Both the position numbers and the translations under genes were made by a program. Source: Arthrobacter sp. ISL-85 (GTDB lineage Bacteria; Actinomycetota; Actinomycetes; Actinomycetales; Micrococcaceae). Taken from it: a DNA stretch of 50,187 bases. Positions 23,989-31,966 of the stretch are shown piece after piece; the first letter of the stretch is position 1, and every line of letters starts with the position of its first letter. Under the pieces are notes generated by a model. The model saw only the letters and a program-made list of their open reading frames with translations, was not told the origin of the DNA and did no database searches. The stretch lies in NCBI RefSeq assembly GCF_018613675.1, contig NZ_JAGGPQ010000029.1:1-50187 (forward strand), written 5' to 3'.

Positions 23989-26900
23989 CTACTCCTTGAA
24001 CAGCCCTGCCAGGTCCTCGGCCGTGATGGCTCCGCCGGCCATGGCATCGCCTTCCAGGACGTCAGCGAACAGCTGCGACTTGCGGGTCTTCAGTGCCATG
24101 ACCTTTTCCTCGATGGTGTCCTTGGCCACGAGCCGGTACACCATCACGTTCCGTGCCTGCCCGATCCGGTGCGTCCGGTCCACGGCCTGCGCCTCGGAGG
24201 CCGGGTTCCACCAGGGGTCGAGCAGGAAGACGTAGTCGGCCTCCGTGAGGTTGAGTCCGAAGCCGCCGGCCTTGAGTGAAATCAGGAACACCGGCGCGTT
24301 GCCGTTCTTGAACTCGCTCACCACATCGGCGCGGTTCCGGGTGCCGCCGTCGAGGTAGCAGTACTCGATCTCCTCCTGGTCCAGCCGTTCCCGCACCTTG
24401 CCCAGGAAGCCGGTGAACTGGCTGAAGATCAGCGCCCGGTGCCCCTCGGCCACCAGGTCCTCGAGCTGCTCGAACAGCACATCCAGCTTGCTGGACCGGA
24501 CGGCGGACAGGGCCGGGTCCACCAGCGACACGTCCAGGCTGAGCTGCCGGAGCAGGGTCAGCGACTGGAAGATGGTGAACCGGTTCTTGTTGACGTCCTC
24601 GATCAGCCCCAGGATCTTCTGCCGTTCGCGCTGCAGGTGCGTCTGGTAGACCTTCTGGTGCCGCGGATTGAGCACCACCTCCAGGATCTGCTCCTGCTTG
24701 GGCGGCAGGTCCTTGATCACCTGGTCCTTGGTACGGCGCATCATCAGCGGCCGCACACGGCGCCGGAGCTTCTCCAGCTGCCCCTTGTCGCCGTTCTTCT
24801 CCACCGGCTTCTGGTAATACTCGGCGAAGCGCTTGGGGCTGGAGAACAGGCCCGGCGCCACGATGGACGTCAGCGCCCAGAACTCCATCAAGTTGTTCTC
24901 CAGGGGGGTGCCCGTGATGGCAAGCTTGAACGCCGCCGGCAGCTTCCGGGCGCACTGGTATGCCTTGGACTGGTGGTTCTTCACGAACTGCGCCTCGTCC
25001 AGCACCAGCCCGTTCCAGGTCCGGGAAGCGTAGGCCTCGTAGTCGATGCGGAACAGGGCGTAGGAAGTGATCACGACGTCGGCCCCGCCAAGTGCCTCCG
25101 CCACGTCCCGGCCGCTCTTCCCAAAGGTCTCGCCGACAGTCCGTACGGTGAGGCCAGGAGCAAACCGCGCCGCTTCGAGGGCCCAGTTGCCCACCACGCT
25201 GGTGGGCGCCACCACCAGGAAGGGCGCGACGGCGGCGGGCGGGGCTCCACAGTCAGCGGCCGCACCGCCGTCGGACGAACCATCCGCGTCCAGGGCGGCA
25301 GCGGCTTCAACAGCCAACTCCCTCGCCGCACACATCAGCGCCAGCGCCTGTACGGTCTTGCCCAGGCCCATGTCGTCGGCCAGGATGCCGCCCAGGCCGT
25401 GTTTGTAGAGGAAGCTGAGCCAGTTGTAGCCTTCCAGCTGGTACGGCCGCAGCTCGGCGTTCAAGGTGGCCGGCAGCGGCAGCCCGTCCGTGCCGCCTTC
25501 CAGGAGCCCGCCCACGGCGGAACGCCACGCGGCGGCCTGTTCGTCCACGATTCCCAGCTGCGCCAGCTCATCCCAGAGTCCCGCCTGGAACCTGCTGATC
25601 TGCAGCGGCGCATCCTTGTTGTCCTGCAGCGACCTGGCTTCCTCGATCAAAGCCCGCAGCTGGTGCAGTTCCGGCAGGTCCAGCGAGAAGTAAGCGCCGC
25701 TGGGCAGCAGCATCTTGGTCTGCCCGGCGGCGAGGGCGGAGAACACGGCGGCGAAGGAAACGGGCTGGCCTTCCAGGGAGATCTGGATGCCCAGGTCGAA
25801 CCAGTCCCGCTGTTCCGTTGCCTTGGTGGAGATGGACACCACGGGCGCCTCCTCGGCCTCGCGGTAGTCGGCGATCTCGCCCACTGTGTCCACGTCCACG
25901 TCCGGCGCTTCCCGCAGCCGCGGGAGCACTTCCTCGGTGAACGCCAGTGTGTCCAAACCTGTCAGTTCGGCGGAGGCCGCCAGCCGGGGAGTGCCCCAGC
26001 CGCCTGTGGCGGACTCGCCCAGCGCGTGCACCACGTCCCATGGCTGACCGATGCCCTCCAGGATGCGGGCTTCCGCTGTGTCGTCGCGGTAGCCCTGGTC
26101 GCCCGGGTGCCGCCACAAGGGCTGGGCTGTGACCAGCTTGCCGGTCTTGTAGTGCCACTCCCAGTGCAGCCGTACCCGGTGGTCCGCGCCGTAGTTGGCC
26201 AGCAAGGAGAGGGTGGGGACCGCCAGTTCGGGCAGCTCCACCGATTCGTCGCGCGCCGTCACCCGGGCCGCCTGCTTGAGCTTTGGATAGAAGCCGGTCA
26301 GGAACTTCGACTCGTCCTTTGCAGGAATGTGCAGCATACTGCCCGCGGTGACGAACGCCAGCAGCTCTTCGCTCAGTCCGCTCTCAAGCGGGGCCAGCGT
26401 GATGGTTCCGTTGGGGTCGGGGACCCCGGGCAGGGCCGCCTCGCCGGCGGTGAAGAAGAGGCCGTGAGCAGGGCGGCCGATCGTGCCTACCGACGCCGGA
26501 TCAACCTCTTCCCCCTCGATGGTGATGGTGGGCGAAAGTTCCAGACCGGCGTCGGACGTTGCGGCCCCGCCCTCCGCGCCGGCCGGCTCAGCAACGGGAG
26601 TACCGTAGCGGCTCAGGGAAAGCCCGACGGCGGCAGGGGCCTCATCCACCCGGACCGGCTCCGTGCCGCGCGAGTGGACCAGGGCGAGCCCGATCTTCCT
26701 GGCATCCGATAGCAGGCCCCACAGGTTCCTGCCGGCATAGGAGTTCAGGCTCAGCCAGAGGCCCGCGGAGTTGTGCATCCGGCTGGCGGAGGAGGAATGG
26801 CCGGCCAGGAACTCCTGCAGCCATTCAACGTGGGCCTGGTTCGATTCACGCCGGAAGTTCAGGTAGCTCAGGGTGTTCCAGGAAACGTCTCCGCGGATCC

Positions 26901-27531
26901 ACTTGCCCTTGGCCCCCATGATGACGGGCCGGACCTTGAGCTGCCGTACACCGCGTACCGGGTCCCGGCGGCCTGTGTAGGAAAAATGCGGCGGTGGTTC
27001 CTCCACCTCGAACTGCAGGGCGAGGGGAATCCCGCTGGCAGTGGGGGCGGAACCGGTGTGGGAAATCAGCGGGCTGAGGGCCTGTTCCCAGTCGGAGAGG
27101 GCCGCGGATGGCGTGCGGGACACCTGCGTGGAGGTGGACGGTGCCAGCAGTTGCATTCGGACGGATGGGTTGTCCTCCGCCGCGAAGAGCAGGGCCGCCA
27201 CGTGCTTGCAGTCTTTGCGGACCGGGCAGCTGCATACGCCCACGGTGCAGCTCCAGCCGCCGCCCCTGCGGACCAGCTTGGCCGTGGTGGAGTAAGGAAC
27301 CTCCGCGCCGCCCCGGACCTTTCCCAGCATGAGGCCCGTGCCGCCGTCGAACGATATGCCCGAGACCCTGCTCGCCATGGCATAGGCCAGACCGGCCGCC
27401 AGGGAGCGGTCGTTGATGGCAGGTGTCTGTATTGCCAGTTCCGCACTTTCGTCCGGTTGGGATGGCATGGTGAGCGCTACTTTCGGCAGGCCGCGGCGGG
27501 TCCGGGTCCGGTGGGTGGTTATCTGATCCAT
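23989..27531 (-). CDS. SNF2-family helicase with SWIM zinc finger
   Basis: Large protein of 1180 residues. A SWIM finger (CSCPVRKDCKHVAALLF) lies near residues 98-115, followed by a long central region, then the SNF2 motor: DDMGLGKTVQALALM near residue 717, LVLDEAQFVKN, TGTPLENNLMEFWAL, and the helicase C part ending in DRTHRIGQARNVMVYRLVA. It is expected to translocate on DNA using ATP; bacterial members are linked to transcription or repair but the role is unproven. Start at MDQITTH; the ATG 21 codons later (MPSQPDE) is possible since no strong ribosome site is seen. Confidence 0.93.
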   Translation of the reverse strand: MDQITTHRTRTRRGLPKVALTMPSQPDESAELAIQTPAINDRSLAAGLAYAMASRVSGISFDGGTGLMLGKVRGGAEVPYSTTAKLVRRGGGWSCTVGVCSCPVRKDCKHVAALLFAAEDNPSVRMQLLAPSTSTQVSRTPSAALSDWEQALSPLISHTGSAPTASGIPLALQFEVEEPPPHFSYTGRRDPVRGVRQLKVRPVIMGAKGKWIRGDVSWNTLSYLNFRRESNQAHVEWLQEFLAGHSSSASRMHNSAGLWLSLNSYAGRNLWGLLSDARKIGLALVHSRGTEPVRVDEAPAAVGLSLSRYGTPVAEPAGAEGGAATSDAGLELSPTITIEGEEVDPASVGTIGRPAHGLFFTAGEAALPGVPDPNGTITLAPLESGLSEELLAFVTAGSMLHIPAKDESKFLTGFYPKLKQAARVTARDESVELPELAVPTLSLLANYGADHRVRLHWEWHYKTGKLVTAQPLWRHPGDQGYRDDTAEARILEGIGQPWDVVHALGESATGGWGTPRLAASAELTGLDTLAFTEEVLPRLREAPDVDVDTVGEIADYREAEEAPVVSISTKATEQRDWFDLGIQISLEGQPVSFAAVFSALAAGQTKMLLPSGAYFSLDLPELHQLRALIEEARSLQDNKDAPLQISRFQAGLWDELAQLGIVDEQAAAWRSAVGGLLEGGTDGLPLPATLNAELRPYQLEGYNWLSFLYKHGLGGILADDMGLGKTVQALALMCAARELAVEAAAALDADGSSDGGAAADCGAPPAAVAPFLVVAPTSVVGNWALEAARFAPGLTVRTVGETFGKSGRDVAEALGGADVVITSYALFRIDYEAYASRTWNGLVLDEAQFVKNHQSKAYQCARKLPAAFKLAITGTPLENNLMEFWALTSIVAPGLFSSPKRFAEYYQKPVEKNGDKGQLEKLRRRVRPLMMRRTKDQVIKDLPPKQEQILEVVLNPRHQKVYQTHLQRERQKILGLIEDVNKNRFTIFQSLTLLRQLSLDVSLVDPALSAVRSSKLDVLFEQLEDLVAEGHRALIFSQFTGFLGKVRERLDQEEIEYCYLDGGTRNRADVVSEFKNGNAPVFLISLKAGGFGLNLTEADYVFLLDPWWNPASEAQAVDRTHRIGQARNVMVYRLVAKDTIEEKVMALKTRKSQLFADVLEGDAMAGGAITAEDLAGLFKE

Positions 27532-27686
27532 CTTAGTTCGCCCGGCGGCTGGCCCATGCCGCCTGGCGCCTTGCCTGGCGGTCCCGAAAACTTCGCTTGA
27601 CGTTCATTTCCTTCCGATGCTGCCGTGAACCGGCCGCCGTAGCGTGAAAGCGTCCGGAGCAACATCACCGCCCAGCAAGGATCACC

Positions 27687-28316
27687 ATGACCACCACGCA
27701 CCACCCCGTCGTCCTGACCAGCAGCAGCATTGGAGGCAGGGACGAGGAGGTGGTGGAGGCCAACGCGGCCATCATCGACGCCATGCGCAAGGCCATGCTG
27801 CGGCTCGAGGACATGTCCCCGGTGGCCGTCCGGAGCTGCTTGGTGGATTTCTACCTGTCCCAGGCGCTGGAGGGCGGCTTCGCGCAGTATGCCGTCATGG
27901 CGGGCGGCCGGATCGCCACGGATCCGCTGGTCCGCGAGGGCATGGCGGGGATGGGCGCCACCGCACACCTGGACCTGTTCAACCGCGCCGTGGAGGCCTA
28001 CGGCGCCGTGTCCGCCGGAACTGCGGCGTCCTACCTGGCCGGCCGCAGCGGTGAGAGCGGGGCCGTTCCCGGCGCAGTCCTCCGGGTGGATGAGTTGGAC
28101 GGCGAGTTCGAGGAGCTGCTGGAACACGAGAACATCACCGCCCTCAACGCCCGGTGGCTGCGCGGCCAGCCGGACCTGCTGGTGCTGGACGACGAGGAAG
28201 TGGGCCCGTACATCCAGAGGCTGGCGGCCATGGCCCTGGAAGACGCCCGGGAGGCCGCCGGTGCGCGGGAAAGCCACGAACGCGCTGTAGCGGGTCGGTC
28301 TGCCCGCACTTCTTGA
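27687..28316 (+). CDS. DUF4375 (DMP19)-like hypothetical protein
   Basis: Soluble protein of 209 residues, ATG preceded by AAGGATCACC. The stretch LVDFYLSQALEGGFAQYAVM resembles the F-x-x-E-V-x-N-G-G-F-x-Q-Y core of the DUF4375/DMP19 family, best known for DNA-mimic and unknown proteins. It is rich in Glu/Asp and Ala, has no signal peptide or membrane segment, and ends in a basic tail. Divergent from the SNF2 gene by 155 bases. Family call is tentative and function unknown. Confidence 0.6.
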   Translation: MTTTHHPVVLTSSSIGGRDEEVVEANAAIIDAMRKAMLRLEDMSPVAVRSCLVDFYLSQALEGGFAQYAVMAGGRIATDPLVREGMAGMGATAHLDLFNRAVEAYGAVSAGTAASYLAGRSGESGAVPGAVLRVDELDGEFEELLEHENITALNARWLRGQPDLLVLDDEEVGPYIQRLAAMALEDAREAAGARESHERAVAGRSARTS

Positions 28317-28352
28317 GCGATTCGGATGCAGAAAAAAGATTCCCGGACACCC

Positions 28353-28380
28353 GTAACCTTTCCGCAACCGCAGGCGATGT
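28353..28380 (+). promoter_or_regulatory. Candidate ECF-type promoter before the Ala-rich secreted protein gene
   Basis: GTAACC, 16 bases, then CGATGT: an AACC-type -35 and CG-type -10 as used by many ECF sigma factors, about 65 bases before the ATG at 28446. It could be the target of the ECF factor encoded 0.9 kb downstream. Weak evidence from one site. Confidence 0.3.
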
Positions 28381-28445
28381 AGTCAATGATGGGTCCGCCC
28401 GGCGGGCCCCGTATTGAATGTGTTGTCTAGGTTTTGGAGAAGTAA

Positions 28446-29147
28446 ATGTCTGTATTCACCGTTCTCGCCACCAGCAAAGTCGCTGCAGGAGTCCTCGCTG
28501 CCGGAACCCTGGCTGTCGGCGGAACCGGCGCCGCAGCCGTCTCCGGCGTCCTGCCCACGCAGGCCCAGCACGCCGCGCACGAAGTCTTTGGCGCACCTGC
28601 CCCCAAGCTCGCAGCTGAAGCAGCGGCTGATGCCCAGGCCACCCCGGCTCCCACCGCTACCGCCGCAGTAGCCGATGCCCTTAAGAGCGCCGACGCCACT
28701 GCAGGCGCCACTGCCAAGGCGTCCGAAACGGCTGAGGCCTCCGACTCGAAGGCTACCGCCGGCGCAACCGCATCCGCCACGGCCAACACCGCCGTTGACG
28801 CTGCCGGTCCTGCAGCCCTGGGCCTCTGCACCGCGTTCACCCACGGCGGCCTCGACGCTTCCTCCAAGGCGTTCTCCTCGCTGTCCGTGGCGGCCCACGG
28901 CGATGCGAACATCAAGAGCTACTGCACCGGGGTCGTAGCCAAGGCAGACGCCGCCGCCAAGGCCGGCGCCGAAACCAAGGGTTCCGCATCCGTCCAGGCT
29001 GAAAAGCCCGAGGTTCCCGCAGTACCGGCCGTCCCGGGTGTCGACGGCAACACCACTGTTCCCGCAGTTCCTGCCGTTCCCGCTGTTCCCGCTGTTCCCG
29101 CTGCGGGCGGCAACACGGTCCACACGCCGTCAGTTTCGGCCCGCTAA
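28446..29147 (+). CDS. Ala-rich probable secreted protein with VPA repeats
   Basis: Protein of 233 residues, extremely rich in Ala, Thr and Val. A hydrophobic segment (VAAGVLAAGTLAVGGTGAAA, residues 12-31) may act as signal or membrane anchor. The middle has two Cys about 38 residues apart (GLCTAF; KSYCTGV) and a conserved-looking FTHGGLDASSKAF. The C-terminus is a run of V-P-A units. ATG follows TTTTGGAGAAGTAA. Not assigned to a family. It sits directly ahead of an ECF sigma factor and a membrane protein and may be part of that module. Confidence 0.7.
   Translation: MSVFTVLATSKVAAGVLAAGTLAVGGTGAAAVSGVLPTQAQHAAHEVFGAPAPKLAAEAAADAQATPAPTATAAVADALKSADATAGATAKASETAEASDSKATAGATASATANTAVDAAGPAALGLCTAFTHGGLDASSKAFSSLSVAAHGDANIKSYCTGVVAKADAAAKAGAETKGSASVQAEKPEVPAVPAVPGVDGNTTVPAVPAVPAVPAVPAAGGNTVHTPSVSAR
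29058..29102 (+). repeat. Tandem 9-bp repeats encoding Val-Pro-Ala
   Basis: Five units of GTTCCCGCN type in a row (the last three identical, GTTCCCGCT) encode VPAVPAVPAVPAVPA at the C-terminus of the Ala-rich protein; two more diverged units lie at about 29013. In-frame repeats: copy-number change would lengthen or shorten the tail but not shift the frame. Confidence 0.85.
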
Positions 29148-29165
29148 GGGACATTGGCTAGTCTG

Positions 29166-29187
29166 GACTGCGGCTGCGGCCGCAGTC
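29166..29187. terminator. Hairpin between secreted protein and ECF sigma gene
   Basis: GACTGCGG-CTGCGG-CCGCAGTC, an eight-bp perfect stem 18 bases after the stop at 29147 and about 150 bases before the sigma start. No T run. It could end or reduce transcription into the sigma gene. Confidence 0.35.
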
Positions 29188-29335
29188 AGGGCAGCCGGGC
29201 GGGGTGCGGAGGGGTTGGAAGAGCGGCCCCTGGCAGCCCCGCAACGAGGCAGCCGGAGTACCGCGGGGACTGGCCGGTCCAAACCGGAAACCGGGGCCGG
29301 ACGCAGGCCGGACCCCGGAATGGAGGAGCCAACTG

Positions 29336-29899
29336 GTGCTGGACACTGTGGCCCAAAATGAGATCGACATATTCGACAACGCAGCCGGAACCGACCCGGC
29401 CGCGTTGTTCGCTGCTGCCTATCGAACCTTCGCGGGCCCGGTGCAGGGATACCTCAAAGCGCGCGGACTCGATGACCCCGAGGCCGTCACCCAGGATGTC
29501 TTCCTGGCCTTCTATCCCAGAATCGGCACCCTCACGGGCGGCCTGCAGGGCGCAAAGTCCCTGATCTTCTCCATCGCCCACGCCCGTATGGTGGACCACT
29601 ACCGCCGCCTGGAGCGAAGGCCGCAGCTGACACCGTACGATCCCCTGCACGACGGCAGGACCACTCCGTCCGCCGAGGACCAGGCCGTGGAAATGACAGC
29701 CGGGGCCGAAGCGATGCTGCAAGGGCTCAGCGAGGAACACCAGGAGGTCCTGGCCCTTCGCGTCGTGGCAGACCTGTCCATCGACCAGGTAGCCGCCATC
29801 ATGGGCAAGAGCACCGGAGCCATCAAACAGCTCCAGCGCCGGGCCCTGCAGAACCTCAAGGCACTAACGCTCAAGAGAAACCAGGCACATCATGAGTGA
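29336..29899 (+). CDS. ECF-type RNA polymerase sigma factor
   Basis: Sigma-70 family protein of 187 residues. Region 2 has DDPEAVTQDVFLAFYPRIGT and HARMVDHYRRLERRPQ; region 4 has LSEEHQEVLALRVVADLSID then QVAAIMGKSTGAIKQLQRRA. Start set at GTG 29336, seven bases after GGAGGAG; the open frame runs 44 codons further upstream but that part is not sigma-like. The gene overlaps the next membrane-protein gene by eight bases, the usual arrangement with an anti-sigma factor. The signal it responds to is unknown. Confidence 0.9.
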   Translation: MLDTVAQNEIDIFDNAAGTDPAALFAAAYRTFAGPVQGYLKARGLDDPEAVTQDVFLAFYPRIGTLTGGLQGAKSLIFSIAHARMVDHYRRLERRPQLTPYDPLHDGRTTPSAEDQAVEMTAGAEAMLQGLSEEHQEVLALRVVADLSIDQVAAIMGKSTGAIKQLQRRALQNLKALTLKRNQAHHE

Positions 29900-30626
29900 C
29901 ACCGCAGGATCCCGCAACGACGGGGCCGTTGACCAGCTCCTGCTGGAGGCGGGCATGGACGACGACGGCCAGCTCCGCCACGCCCTGCTCAACCTGCGTG
30001 CCGTGGCGGGAGAGGCCCCGGTACCCTCCGCGGAAATCGCAGCGCTGATGGCAGGCTCGTCAGCTGCCGGCGCCAGTGCGCCCGCCGCCCCGTCCCTGCT
30101 TTCGGGGCCGCCGGCTGACGAACTGGCTGCCCGCCGCAGGGCCAAGCGCCGCATCACCCTCACCACACTCTCTGTGGCAGCCTCGCTCGCGGCCGGCGGC
30201 GCAGTCGCTGCCGCCTCGGACCAGGGCTTCCGCGACTCCATCTCGCAGCTCAACCACGCCGTCACCTCGTTCGTGGCGGGTTCCGCAGCGGTTCCCGCGG
30301 GCAACGCCACCATGACGGTTCCGAGGCCCGTGCCGTCGGCTCCCCGGCCGTCGGCAACCAGCAGCGCGGATGCCGTTCCGCCGGCACCCGCGCCCGCCTC
30401 GGCACCTGCCGCCGCGGCGCCGTCGAGCATTCCGGCCCGGCAGGGAAACACCCCCGGCCATGGAGCGTCTCCGCAGAAGCCCTCGGAGGTTCCGGCGGAG
30501 CCGGCACTGCCTGCCGGTGTCCCGGGGGATGTCAGGAAGGGCCTGGAACAGGGCCCCAAACTGCCCGTTCCCGTGCCCACCGAAATCCCGCTCCCGGGCA
30601 AGGCCCCGGACGTTCCCTTGAAGTAG
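29892..30626 (+). CDS. Putative membrane anti-sigma factor / Pro-Ala-rich protein
   Basis: Protein of 244 residues overlapping the sigma gene by eight bases. Residues 1-75 are soluble and helical (VDQLLLEAGMDDDGQLRHAL), a basic patch ARRRAKRR comes before one hydrophobic helix (TLTTLSVAASLAAGGAVAAAS, about 95-115), and the outer part is a long Pro/Ala-rich arm ending PVPVPTEIPLPGKAPDVPLK. This topology fits an anti-sigma factor, though no zinc-binding HxxxCxxC is present, so the call rests on position and topology. Convergent with the lipoprotein gene, seven bases apart. Confidence 0.6.
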   Translation: MSDTAGSRNDGAVDQLLLEAGMDDDGQLRHALLNLRAVAGEAPVPSAEIAALMAGSSAAGASAPAAPSLLSGPPADELAARRRAKRRITLTTLSVAASLAAGGAVAAASDQGFRDSISQLNHAVTSFVAGSAAVPAGNATMTVPRPVPSAPRPSATSSADAVPPAPAPASAPAAAAPSSIPARQGNTPGHGASPQKPSEVPAEPALPAGVPGDVRKGLEQGPKLPVPVPTEIPLPGKAPDVPLK

Positions 30627-30633
30627 GCCCGGG

Positions 30634-31212
30634 CTAGTAGCCCGCCTGGCCGGCCGCCTTGACCATCGCCCCCGATGGGTCCGCCAGGTACCAGACGCCG
30701 CCCACGCCCTGGCCCAGGACGTCGCCCGCCTTGGTGTCCTTCGCGAAGTAGTAGAGCGGCATGCCGTTCAACGTCACCTGCTTCTTGCCGTCAGCCGTGG
30801 TGATGGTGCCCAGTTTCCCGGTCACTCCCTCTGCGGTGGGGGACGCCGAGGTGGTGGTCAGCGGCGGCCACTGGACCATGCAGGAGCCGGTGCAGGCACT
30901 GCTGCCGGAATCCTTGGTGTCCTTGGTGAAGAAGTAGAGGCTCATTCCCTTCGCGTCCACCACAATGGTGCCGGCCGCGGAGGACGCTGTCTTAAGGTCG
31001 ACGGCGGCACTTGCCTGCGACGATGACGCGGAGGTTGCTGAGGGGCTGGAGGATGCCGCCCCGGAAGAGGCGGCGGTGCTGCCGGCGGCACTGTTCGAGC
31101 CGCCCGCGGCCTGGCTGGAGGCTGCCGGCGTGGTGCCGGTGCTGCTGCCGCAGCCGGTGAGGGCTGCCGCCAGGGCCAGGATGACAAGACCGGCCCCGAG
31201 ATGGTGTTTCAT
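30634..31212 (-). CDS. Lipoprotein of the COG4315 repeat family
   Basis: Exported lipoprotein of 192 residues. Signal peptide MKHHLGAGLVILALAAALTG then Cys21 in a good lipobox (LTGC), a Ser/Ala-rich linker to about residue 75, and two copies of the secreted repeat: DAKGMSLYFFTKDTKDSG and LNGMPLYYFAKDTKAGD, with C-T-G-S-C-x-x-x-W-P-P between. Function of the repeat is unknown; members often sit beside ECF sigma factors. ATG follows CCAAGGAGCACACC. Its promoter TGAACC-N16-CGTCGT matches that of the divergent sigma gene, so it is probably a target of that sigma factor. Confidence 0.9.
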   Translation of the reverse strand: MKHHLGAGLVILALAAALTGCGSSTGTTPAASSQAAGGSNSAAGSTAASSGAASSSPSATSASSSQASAAVDLKTASSAAGTIVVDAKGMSLYFFTKDTKDSGSSACTGSCMVQWPPLTTTSASPTAEGVTGKLGTITTADGKKQVTLNGMPLYYFAKDTKAGDVLGQGVGGVWYLADPSGAMVKAAGQAGY

Positions 31213-31294
31213 GGTGTGCTCCTTGGCTGTGTGCTTTCTTGGCTGGCGCCTTTTATGGACGTCCCCGTGCTGGATCACCGGGACGCTAACCCCT

Positions 31295-31322
31295 ACGACG
31301 CCTCCGGGGGAAGAATGGTTCA
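31295..31322 (-). promoter_or_regulatory. SigL-type ECF promoter of the lipoprotein gene
   Basis: On the minus strand: TGAACC (31322-31317), a 16-base spacer, CGTCGT (31300-31295), 83 bases before the lipoprotein start. This agrees with the TGAACC / CGT elements reported for mycobacterial SigL and is matched by the divergent promoter at 31347-31374. Confidence 0.7.
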
Positions 31323-31346
31323 CAGGTACGCTGCGGCGCGTGCAAT

Positions 31347-31374
31347 TGAACCGTTTCCTGCTTCCGTTCGTGGT
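31347..31374 (+). promoter_or_regulatory. SigL-type ECF promoter of the sigma/anti-sigma operon
   Basis: TGAACC (31347-31352), a 16-base spacer, CGTGGT (31369-31374), 91 bases before the sigma start at 31466. Same elements and the same spacer as the divergent promoter for the lipoprotein gene, which points to autoregulation. Confidence 0.7.
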
Positions 31375-31465
31375 AACAGCCGGGAGCGCAGCATGCCGTG
31401 GCGTTCCCCGCGGGCAGTGACGTGGACGGGCAGTGGGGGTATCAGCCAGTGATGGGAGGAGCGGG

Positions 31466-31966
31466 ATGCCGCTCGACGACGACGTGGTGGAGGCCATCTA
31501 CCGTGAACATGGCAGCGCCCTGCGCCGTTTCGTGCTCAGCGCCACCCGCGATCCGCAGCTCGCGGAGGACGTGGTCCAGGAAACCGTGCTTCGGGTCTGG
31601 CAGCACGCCCCCGAGGTCAACGGCAGCTTCCGCAGTTACTTGTACCGCACAGCCAGGAACATCATGATCGACAACTACCGCCGGAGCCAGCGCCGCCCGC
31701 ACGAGGCGCTGGAAAGCAGCCTCACGGACCCCGCCGAGGTGATGGGCCGCGTTGACGAGCTGCTCAACCGGGTCCTGATGGAGGAGGCACTGCTGCGGTT
31801 GAGCAAGGAACACCGGGACGTGCTGGTGGCCCTGCATTACCGCCGGTTCACAGTCAACGAAGCCGCGCTCCAGCTGAACATCCCCAGCGGCACGGTAAAG
31901 TCCCGCGCCTTTTACGCCCTCCGGGCATTGCGCACCATCCTTGACGAAATGGGGGTGGAACGGTGA
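31466..31966 (+). CDS. ECF RNA polymerase sigma factor (SigL-like)
   Basis: Sigma factor of 166 residues. Region 2: DPQLAEDVVQETVLRVWQHA and RSYLYRTARNIMIDNYRRSQ; region 4: LSKEHRDVLVALHYRRFTVN then EAALQLNIPSGTVKSRAFYA, ending LRTILDEMGVER. The sequence resembles mycobacterial SigL, including the E-D-V-V-Q-E-T and E-G-T-V-K-S-R-like motifs. ATG at 31466 follows GGGAGGA; an upstream in-frame GTG is not needed. The stop overlaps the anti-sigma GTG by four bases. Likely activates its own promoter and the divergent lipoprotein gene. Confidence 0.93.
   Translation: MPLDDDVVEAIYREHGSALRRFVLSATRDPQLAEDVVQETVLRVWQHAPEVNGSFRSYLYRTARNIMIDNYRRSQRRPHEALESSLTDPAEVMGRVDELLNRVLMEEALLRLSKEHRDVLVALHYRRFTVNEAALQLNIPSGTVKSRAFYALRALRTILDEMGVER

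Noticed and set aside
23769..23999. 76-residue plus-strand frame between amtB and the SNF2 gene
   Set aside because: Arg/Pro-rich sequence without ribosome site or domain; overlaps the helicase end; treated as non-coding.
24439..26712. 757-residue open frame on the plus strand inside the SNF2 gene
   Set aside because: Shadow of the helicase; low-complexity sequence and no family motifs.
29013..29104. CRISPR-like tandem repeat
   Set aside because: In-frame VPA codons in a protein gene, no spacers.
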